Made by a program: the position numbers and the translations under genes. A stretch of DNA of 64,000 bases from Gammaproteobacteria bacterium (GTDB lineage: Bacteria; Pseudomonadota; Gammaproteobacteria; DSM-16500): NCBI GenBank assembly GCA_014132595.1, contig BMAG01000053.1, positions 62,001-126,000 of the forward strand, given 5' to 3'. Under the pieces are notes generated by a model. The model did not search any database. It was not told the DNA's origin and saw only the letters and a program-made list of their open reading frames with translations. Shown here piece by piece: positions 57,781-64,000 of the stretch. Position 1 is the first letter of the stretch. Every line of letters starts with the position of its first letter.

Positions 57781-58239
57781 ATGGCTTTTTTTCATCAACG
57801 CAGTTCTCGCAACCCCATCGTTGAAATTAACGTAGTGCCATTTATTGATGTCATGCTGGTTTTACTTGTTATTTTTATGATAACAACACCGCTCATGACG
57901 CAAGGTGTTAAAGTCGATTTACCCAAGACAGAAGCAAAAGCATTACCTCCCGATCAAAAAGAACCTTTAATCGTGACCGTCGATGGAGCTGGTAATTTTT
58001 ACCTTAATATTGCAAGCAAACCTAATCAACCCATCACCCCTCGGGTGTTGAATAATTTAGTGACCTCCCAGTTATCAGCAAACCCAGGTGCAACAGATCA
58101 ACGTCCAGTTCTTGTGCGCGGCGATAAAAACGCAAATTATGGCAAAGTCATGGAAGCGATGGTGTTATTGCAACAGGCAGGCGCAAAAAGTGTAGGCTTG
58201 ATTACACAGTCAACGCCGCATGACCAACCAGTGGGGTAA
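57781..58239 (+). CDS. tolR: Tol-Pal system protein TolR
   Basis: A 152-aa protein with one membrane helix. PFIDVMLVLLVIFMITTPL carries the essential proton-relay Asp. A periplasmic domain follows. It works with TolQ to use the proton gradient to energise TolA at division sites. The end overlaps the longest open frame of tolA, but the likelier tolA start lies 4 bp after the stop. Confidence 0.94.
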   Translation: MAFFHQRSSRNPIVEINVVPFIDVMLVLLVIFMITTPLMTQGVKVDLPKTEAKALPPDQKEPLIVTVDGAGNFYLNIASKPNQPITPRVLNNLVTSQLSANPGATDQRPVLVRGDKNANYGKVMEAMVLLQQAGAKSVGLITQSTPHDQPVG

Positions 58240-58243
58240 TCGC

Positions 58244-59092
58244 ATGGCGATGTTTTCATGGCAGCCAGGCATCTCTAAGAATGCATTTTATTATTCACTA
58301 GGATTGCATCTTATTCTTTTGACTATTTTGATTGTGAGTTTTGATTTTAGCTCGCCCATGCCTGTGGTTGAAAACTCAAATAAAGAAGTGATTAATGCAA
58401 TAGTCATGGAGGCACCCACAAAACCTTCAAAAATTTTACAAAAACAGATACCGCCAAAACCCATTGCGCCTCCGATACCAAAACCAGTCGAACCCAAACC
58501 GGCTGTTAAGCCGCCGGTGGAACCCAAACCTTCTAAACCAATGGTCGCAAAACCTGCTGCGATCGTCATCCCCGATAAAAAACAAAAAAAAATAAAACAA
58601 GATTTAATTCAAAAACAATTACTGGATGATTTGAAAAAACAAAAACAACAGCCCAAAAAAATAAAACAGGATAATATCCAGGCCGCCTTTGAAAAAGAAA
58701 TGAAAGAATTAAAAGCAAAATCACTACAACAACAAATGCTGCAAGAACAAAAACGCCTGGCGAATGTTATGACACAACAAACACGAGGTATTGTTGACAA
58801 ATATAAGGCATTGATTTTGCAAACGATTAGTCAGCATTGGATTATTCCTAATAATGTTGACAAACATTTGACCGCAGAATTATTAGTTCATGTAGCACCT
58901 GGCGGTCTTGTTTTAGATGTACAATTACTAAAGAGCAGCGGTGATGAGGTGCTGGATCGTTCCGCGCGTGCGGCAATCTTTAAATCCTCGCCATTGCCCG
59001 TGCCAACGGATATGGATGCATTTGAAGCTTTTAAACAGTTTGTTCTAAAAGTAAAACCTGAAAATGTATTATCCACGGATAATATTGTTTAA
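58244..59092 (+). CDS. tolA: Tol-Pal system protein TolA
   Basis: A 282-aa protein with one N-terminal helix (about residues 16-34), then a Pro/Lys-rich segment (IPKPVEPKPAVKPPVEPKPSKP region), a Lys/Gln-rich helical rod, and a C-terminal TonB-like domain (ISQHWIIPNNVDKHLTAELLVHVAPGGLV). I prefer the ATG at 58244 with a nearby GTGGGG; an ATG at 58220 would overlap tolR. The rod is shorter than in E. coli (421 aa). Confidence 0.9.
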   Translation: MAMFSWQPGISKNAFYYSLGLHLILLTILIVSFDFSSPMPVVENSNKEVINAIVMEAPTKPSKILQKQIPPKPIAPPIPKPVEPKPAVKPPVEPKPSKPMVAKPAAIVIPDKKQKKIKQDLIQKQLLDDLKKQKQQPKKIKQDNIQAAFEKEMKELKAKSLQQQMLQEQKRLANVMTQQTRGIVDKYKALILQTISQHWIIPNNVDKHLTAELLVHVAPGGLVLDVQLLKSSGDEVLDRSARAAIFKSSPLPVPTDMDAFEAFKQFVLKVKPENVLSTDNIV

Positions 59093-59135
59093 TGCATTAT
59101 GAAATGATGTGCTTGTTTAAAGGGAGAAAAACACA

Positions 59136-60632
59136 GTGCTAGTATTTGTTATTTTGCTTGCTTTATGTCTTCTCAGTATTGTGATGCTGGGTTATGGTTT
59201 ATTTGCAAATGTTCGTCATTTATCAATTATCAAAGAAAAACTCGTCACTTCCGAAACAGCCTTAGCGAAAGGTATTGAGCAAGAGCGCGCCTTAAATGTG
59301 GAATTGGCTGAGATGAAGCATAAAATCGAAAGAAATATAGTCAGCGATTCATTAACAGGGTTGCCCGGCTGGCAAATTTTTGAAGATCGATTAAAACAGG
59401 TCTTAAATCAAAGCAAACGACATGGGCTCACTTTTGCAATTTTATTTTTAGACCTGGATGATTTTAAGATTATAAATGATGTCTTGGGCTTGGAAGCGGG
59501 AGATCAATTATTAAAAGAAGTGGCAGAACGTTTACAGGCATCGGTACGACAAATGGATACGGTGAGTCGCTTCACCGGAGATGAATTTGTTTTTATTCTG
59601 CCTCAAGTTTCAAAGCCTGAAACATCTGCTTATGTGGCGCAACGTTTATTAAATGCAATAACGCAGCCCTTTCGCATTAAAGATCAAGAGCTTTTTATTA
59701 CCGCAAGTGCAGGCATTGCAATTTATCCCGCTGACGGCGAAGAAGTCTCGATGTTATTACAAAATGCTGAGAGCGCTTTACATCAGGCAAAAGCACATGG
59801 TGATAATAACTACCAATTTTATCGCCGCGAAATGCACATGATCAGCCGTCGTGAGCTTATCTTAAGCTCAGCATTGCATAATCCAGATACTTACAAAGAA
59901 TTCTCTCTTTGTTATCAGCCCGAATTGAGTCTTGAAACAAAGCAAATCATTTGTATGGAAACATTCCTCCGTTGGCAGCATCCGGATTTTGGTTTGATTT
60001 CAACCGATGATTTTTTGCGTTTTGCTGAAAATACCGGCACTATTTTGCTGATCGGAGAATGGATATTGCGTAATGCCTGCGAGCAATTTATAACCTGGCA
60101 ATCCATGGGCGTACATCCGCAAAAAATAGCTGTGAATGTTTCTCTGCGTCAATTAGAAAATCCGCATTTCGCCTATAATGTTTCTCGAATCTTGCAAGAA
60201 TTAAATTTAAATCCCGATAATCTGATTTTACAAATTTCAGAAATGTTATTATTGACAAAGTTAGGGTTAATTGAAAAAACGCTGCATACTTTAAAGCAAC
60301 TCGGTGTTCACATTGGTGTTACTGATTTTGGAACAGGTAATATTTCTTTGCAGCATTTGCGCAGTTTCCCGTTGGATTATTTGAAACTATCGAGGGAATT
60401 AATTACAGATATTACGTCGAATGAAGAAACAAAGGCCATTGTAAAAATGATCATTGCTTTGGCAGACACACTTAAACTACAAGTCATTGTTGATGGCGTA
60501 GAAAATGCAGAACAAAAATTATTATTGAAAGAGTTAGGCTGTGATCTGATGCAAGGAAATATCTTCAGCTTCCCACTCTTGGCAGAAGAATTTACTGCGA
60601 TGGTGGCCGAGAAAATTGTTGAGAGCGCTTGA
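59136..60632 (+). CDS. GGDEF-EAL domain protein with degenerate active sites
   Basis: A 498-aa protein with one N-terminal membrane helix (residues 3-22), a short coiled coil, a GGDEF domain (DSLTGLPGWQIFEDRLKQ to about residue 230) and an EAL domain. The GGDEF signature reads RFTGDEF, so the first Gly is Thr. In the EAL domain the motif is METFLRW and several metal ligands differ from the consensus: LQISEM for LEITES, TDFGTG for DDFGTG, KLS for KID, DGVE for EGVE. Phosphodiesterase activity is therefore unlikely; it may sense c-di-GMP. It starts with GTG after AAAGGGAG and lies between tolA and tolB, 43 and 71 bp from them. Confidence 0.88.
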   Translation: MLVFVILLALCLLSIVMLGYGLFANVRHLSIIKEKLVTSETALAKGIEQERALNVELAEMKHKIERNIVSDSLTGLPGWQIFEDRLKQVLNQSKRHGLTFAILFLDLDDFKIINDVLGLEAGDQLLKEVAERLQASVRQMDTVSRFTGDEFVFILPQVSKPETSAYVAQRLLNAITQPFRIKDQELFITASAGIAIYPADGEEVSMLLQNAESALHQAKAHGDNNYQFYRREMHMISRRELILSSALHNPDTYKEFSLCYQPELSLETKQIICMETFLRWQHPDFGLISTDDFLRFAENTGTILLIGEWILRNACEQFITWQSMGVHPQKIAVNVSLRQLENPHFAYNVSRILQELNLNPDNLILQISEMLLLTKLGLIEKTLHTLKQLGVHIGVTDFGTGNISLQHLRSFPLDYLKLSRELITDITSNEETKAIVKMIIALADTLKLQVIVDGVENAEQKLLLKELGCDLMQGNIFSFPLLAEEFTAMVAEKIVESA

Positions 60633-60703
60633 AACAGAGCGTGATATGTATGATATATTCCACCTACTTCTGTTACTGTTAGATTTTGTGGAGACCATTT
60701 ATT

Positions 60704-61957
60704 ATGATAATACGAAAATACACAACGCTTTTGTTCATTCTTTTTGCGGCTCTTTTTTCACACACCGCTTTCGCTATGCTGAGTATGGAGCTGACGCGTG
60801 GTGTTTCAGGCGCAATGCCGATTATCATTATGCCTTTTGATACACAAGGCGTGCCGCCCACTGAAGATGTAACCATGATCATCAGCAATGATTTAAAAAA
60901 TAGCGGTCGATTTAAGCTTTCAAATGGTAGTGCAGATGATAAGGTGACGGGCATTATTAAAGAAATCAGTCCTAATCGCTATCAAGTCAGTTTTCAATTA
61001 GTAGAAGGATTTAAAGGAAAAGAGACAAAACCGAATGTGCTATTAAATCGTAAATATACGGTATCGGGCAATGAACTGCGTTCTCTTGCCCATCATATCA
61101 GTGATGCTATTTATCAACAGCTCACGGGTGTGCGCGGTATTTTTTCAACACGGTTAGCGTATGTGGTAGTACAAAGATCTGGAGACTCTACAAAATATGT
61201 ACTTGAAGTATCCGACCAGGATGGCTATAACCCTAAACCGTTGCTGACATCTACAGATCCGATCATGTCACCTGCTTGGTCACGAGATGGAAAGCGCGTT
61301 GCGTATGTTTCGTTTGAAAATCAACATGCAGCAATCTATGTTGAAGATGTATCCACAGGCGCAAGACAACTGATCAGTGAATTTAAAGGCATTAACGGTG
61401 CGCCGGCTTGGTCACCTGATGGTAGAAAATTAGCATTAGTTTTATCAAAGAGTGGCACCCCCAACATTTATATAATGGATTTGGGAACACGACAATTGAC
61501 TCAATTAACCCATGATTATTACATTAATACAGAACCCTCTTGGTCACCTAATGGGAACAGTTTGATTTTCACCTCGAACCGCAGTGGGAATCCCCAAATT
61601 TATAAACTTAATATTGCGACAAAAGCGGTATCTCGCGTCAGTTACGAAGGGAGTTATAACGCTCGCGCCTCATACACACCCGATGGTAATCATATAACAA
61701 TGTTAAATCGGGATTCAGGTTTATATAACATCGGCATCTTAGATTTAGATACGGGTGTATTTAGAGTCTTAACTAACTCAAGCTCCGATAATGAGTCACC
61801 GAGTATGGCACCGAATGGAAGTATGGTTTTATTCGGCACGCTTTCGAGTGGGCGTAGTGTGTTAGGAATGGTTGCAACGGATGGCAGTGTGCAGATTCGT
61901 TTACCAGGAAGAAATGGTGAAGTGCAAGATCCAGCATGGTCTCCATTTTTGTCTTGA
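60704..61957 (+). CDS. tolB: Tol-Pal system protein TolB
   Basis: A 417-aa periplasmic protein. Residues 1-24 are a signal peptide (LLFILFAALFSHTAFA). An N-terminal domain is followed by a six-bladed propeller whose blades show PAWSRDGKRVAYVS, PAWSPDGRKLALVLS, PSWSPNGNSLIFTSNRSGNPQIY, ASYTPDGNHITML and PSMAPNGSMVLFGT. It binds Pal and TolA. The ATG at 60704 has GTGGAGA upstream; an earlier TTG is unlikely. Confidence 0.94.
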   Translation: MIIRKYTTLLFILFAALFSHTAFAMLSMELTRGVSGAMPIIIMPFDTQGVPPTEDVTMIISNDLKNSGRFKLSNGSADDKVTGIIKEISPNRYQVSFQLVEGFKGKETKPNVLLNRKYTVSGNELRSLAHHISDAIYQQLTGVRGIFSTRLAYVVVQRSGDSTKYVLEVSDQDGYNPKPLLTSTDPIMSPAWSRDGKRVAYVSFENQHAAIYVEDVSTGARQLISEFKGINGAPAWSPDGRKLALVLSKSGTPNIYIMDLGTRQLTQLTHDYYINTEPSWSPNGNSLIFTSNRSGNPQIYKLNIATKAVSRVSYEGSYNARASYTPDGNHITMLNRDSGLYNIGILDLDTGVFRVLTNSSSDNESPSMAPNGSMVLFGTLSSGRSVLGMVATDGSVQIRLPGRNGEVQDPAWSPFLS

Positions 61958-62046
61958 TAGCCGCTATTTTCCGAGTATACTTTTTTGTTCGTGCAGGGTC
62001 TGTTGACAGACAGACCTTAAAAATCATTAGTCAAGGGAGATAAGTC

Positions 62047-62583
62047 ATGCTGTTAAAACATATCGTTAAAGGTTTAGTGATTACAGGTTGTGTACTCGCG
62101 TTGGGAGCATGTTCTGCGCCTGGGCATAAAGCGGGTCAAGATGAAGATGGCGGATATGGCGCCAATGCAAATGGGGGCGGTGTTCAATCTTCAGGTGTGG
62201 GTCAAGGTTCTAACTTTGGTGATTCTGCAGGAGGTCCTCAACAAAGTCTTGCAAAACGTACTTATTATTTTGACTACGATAAAAGCCAAATCCGTGAAGG
62301 AGATAAAGCGGCCATTTCCTCCAATGCTAATTATTTAATGAGCCATACACATGCCAAGATTATCTTGGAAGGTCATACTGATCCTCGCGGCAGCCGTGAA
62401 TATAACGTCGCATTGGGTGAGCGTCGTGCAAACGCAGTTGCAGACTTTATGAAAGATAAAGGCGTTAATCCTGAACAAATTCGTGTGGTGAGCTATGGTG
62501 CGCAAAGATTAGCAGCGCCCGGCCGTACCGAACACGATTTTCAGTTAGATCGTCGTGTGGTATTGGTTTATACACAAAAGTAA
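62047..62583 (+). CDS. pal: Peptidoglycan-associated lipoprotein Pal
   Basis: A 178-aa outer-membrane lipoprotein. The lipobox is LALGAC with Cys about residue 22. A Gly-rich linker follows, then the OmpA-like domain with YFDYDKSQIREGD and LEGHTDPRGSREYNVALGERRANAV, which binds diaminopimelate in peptidoglycan. It follows tolB by 89 bp. Confidence 0.95.
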   Translation: MLLKHIVKGLVITGCVLALGACSAPGHKAGQDEDGGYGANANGGGVQSSGVGQGSNFGDSAGGPQQSLAKRTYYFDYDKSQIREGDKAAISSNANYLMSHTHAKIILEGHTDPRGSREYNVALGERRANAVADFMKDKGVNPEQIRVVSYGAQRLAAPGRTEHDFQLDRRVVLVYTQK

Positions 62584-62614
62584 GTTCTTTTTTGTATCCC
62601 GCGTTTAATTTTGT

Positions 62615-62636
62615 CATCCCCGCGTACGCGGGGATG
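62615..62636. repeat. Perfect 22-bp GC-rich palindrome between pal and cpoB
   Basis: CATCCCCGCGTACGCGGGGATG is its own reverse complement. It lies 31 bp after pal and could form a cruciform or an mRNA hairpin that sets the level of cpoB expression. Confidence 0.7.
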
Positions 62637-62710
62637 CTGTCTAATGATTGATCCCTGCCACGAAAATGATATGATTACTCCATATCTTTCACTCACAGGT
62701 ATTTAATTTT

Positions 62711-63721
62711 ATGTTATCAACCCAAATCAAGAAGCTTTTCATTCTATTGGCATTGGCAAGCAGCCCTTTTGCGGCTTTTGCTGAAGACGCTCCTGTTTAT
62801 GATGTGGACAACTATCCTCCTCAATTCGATGGCGAACCTGTCGCATCGAATACTGCTTCGCAAGCAATAAGCTCGGATGAATCTCCGGCGGCTCCTGCAC
62901 GGCTGACTTCAGAACAACGCTTGGCACGTATTGAACAGCAACTGAAAAACTTCTCTCACTCCGATTCAGCTTCTAAAATGGAATCGGCTCAAGCAGAAAT
63001 TCAGTCTCTGCGTGGTCAGGTAGAACAATTAGAGCATCAATTACAACAAGCTCAAACACAACAGCGTCTTATGTATACTGAATTAGATAAACGACTGGCC
63101 CAACAAGCAACGACCCCAAAAAAAGAAATATCCGCAGTTACGGATGATGATAGCGCATCTGTTCCTGCGCCCACTCCTAAAAAATCGCCTGCACCCACAG
63201 CTGCCGAAACACAAAAGGTAGTCCATGCTGCAAGCACTAAAAAAGTATCCCCCGAATCTGTAGCCGCTCCCGTTAAAACGGCTGCGGCCAATAATCAACC
63301 CAATGTCGTTGAAGAACAGCAGATTTATCAAACGGCCTATGATTTGATTAAAGCAAAAAAATACAATGAAGCCGTCAATACGCTGCAAAAAATGTTACAG
63401 AAATATCCAACAGGACAATTTGCTGCAAATGCCCATTATTGGTTAGGTGAGTTATATGGTTTGCTTAACAAAAATGATCAGTCTGCAGCAGAATTTTCAA
63501 ACGTTGTAAAAAACTATCCTGATAGTCCTAAAATTGCAGACGCACAGTTAAAATTAGGACTTATTTATGCCGCACAATTTAAATGGCCAGAAGCAAAAAC
63601 AGCCTTTAAAAAAGTCCTCTCCAACTATCCAGGAACCGCATCGGCGCGTCTTGCAAGTGAGCAGTTAAAGCAGCTTAAACAAACACAATCCCAAACAAAA
63701 GTGGTCGCGGATCGCGAATAA
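62711..63721 (+). CDS. cpoB: Cell division coordinator CpoB (YbgF)
   Basis: A 336-aa periplasmic protein with a signal peptide (LFILLALASSPFAAFA). A coiled coil at residues 72-130 (LARIEQQLKNF and following) mediates trimerisation. A variable Ala/Pro/Lys-rich linker of about 70 aa follows, then three TPR-type repeats from about residue 205 (YQTAYDLIKAKKYNEAVNTLQKML, ANAHYWLGELYGLLNKNDQSAAEF, DAQLKLGLIYAAQFKWPEAKTAF). CpoB couples Tol to peptidoglycan synthesis at division. The linker is longer than in E. coli. Confidence 0.92.
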   Translation: MLSTQIKKLFILLALASSPFAAFAEDAPVYDVDNYPPQFDGEPVASNTASQAISSDESPAAPARLTSEQRLARIEQQLKNFSHSDSASKMESAQAEIQSLRGQVEQLEHQLQQAQTQQRLMYTELDKRLAQQATTPKKEISAVTDDDSASVPAPTPKKSPAPTAAETQKVVHAASTKKVSPESVAAPVKTAAANNQPNVVEEQQIYQTAYDLIKAKKYNEAVNTLQKMLQKYPTGQFAANAHYWLGELYGLLNKNDQSAAEFSNVVKNYPDSPKIADAQLKLGLIYAAQFKWPEAKTAFKKVLSNYPGTASARLASEQLKQLKQTQSQTKVVADRE

Positions 63722-63725
63722 AATT

Positions 63726-64000
63726 ATGTCTCCTACATTACGCATTACTGAAATTTTTCATTCTGTACAGGGTGAAACTCGAACGGTAGGACTTCCTACC
63801 GTTTTTGTACGTTTAACGGGATGTCCATTACGTTGTGGATATTGTGATACTGCTTATGCTTTTAGCGGCGGAACAAACTATGAGATCGATGAAGTTCTGC
63901 GGCAAGTGGCAAATTTTGGAGCGCGTTATGTCACGGTCACAGGAGGCGAGCCCCTTGCTCAAAAAAACTGTCATGATTTGCTGACTTTACTGTGTGATGC
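63726..64000 (+). CDS. queE: 7-carboxy-7-deazaguanine synthase QueE (3' end outside window)
   Basis: The first 91 codons of a radical-SAM enzyme in queuosine synthesis. MSPTLRITEIFHSVQGET is the standard start. The Fe-S cluster cysteines are in GCPLRCGYCDTAYAF, and VTVTGGEPL is the SAM-binding glycine motif. It lies 4 bp after cpoB, the common pal-cpoB-queE order. Confidence 0.93.
   Translation, partial: MSPTLRITEIFHSVQGETRTVGLPTVFVRLTGCPLRCGYCDTAYAFSGGTNYEIDEVLRQVANFGARYVTVTGGEPLAQKNCHDLLTLLCD

Overview
The window looks like chromosome from an AT-rich gammaproteobacterium of the order Legionellales (Legionella/Coxiella relatives). The evidence is gammaproteobacterial gene order (suhB/trmJ, murA-ibaG, aceE-aceF-lpdA, aspS-yebC-ruvCAB-tol-pal-queE) mixed with large coiled-coil, ankyrin and phosphatase-motif proteins of the kind these bacteria send into host cells through a Dot/Icm type IV secretion system. 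No secretion-system genes lie in the window, so effector status is inferred. No tRNA, rRNA, insertion sequence or CRISPR was found.

Layout. 1-4471: suhB (cut by the window edge), trmJ and an overlapping three-gene glycosyltransferase/methyltransferase operon. 4762-14824: cysteine desulfurase, a GT39 glycosyltransferase coupled to a cation-diffusion transporter, PutA, RNase T, an outer-membrane porin and a 2-Cys peroxiredoxin. 14951-15270: a large inverted repeat. 15394-17947: an ArnE/F-like, ArnB-like and free-standing ArnA-dehydrogenase set for a 4-amino-4-deoxy-arabinose-type sugar. 18009-28694: murA, ibaG, ampE, pyruvate dehydrogenase, rimI, prfC and a tautomerase. 29058-34796: an ankyrin protein, prfB with its +1 frameshift site, lysS and an orphan acyl-CoA dehydrogenase homologue.

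The standout region is 34997-40092. It holds a complete-looking linear azol(in)e-containing peptide (streptolysin S-type) biosynthetic locus. A 50-codon precursor gene has a Cys/Ser/Gly-rich core. It is followed by a SagB-type dehydrogenase, an E1-like/RRE partner with four zinc-site cysteines, a YcaO cyclodehydratase ending in PxPxP, and two CAAX-type membrane proteases. A FimT/GspH-like pseudopilin is translationally coupled to the last of these. A PmrA-box-like repeat lies upstream and a long hairpin separates the precursor from the enzyme genes. No transporter is present.

40678-47077 holds a secreted alpha/beta hydrolase, a PilE-like pilin, wrbA, a short-chain dehydrogenase and a two-gene unit encoding an 84-aa protein and a 971-aa protein with a CX5R phosphoinositide-phosphatase-type motif. 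47346-64000 is the conserved fmdB-DUF502-aspS-yebC-ruvCAB-tolQRA-tolB-pal-cpoB-queE block. It is interrupted by two unrecognised membrane/coiled-coil genes on the opposite strand and by a GGDEF/EAL gene set between tolA and tolB. At least three families of dispersed palindromic repeats sit in the gene borders, several beside the accessory genes.
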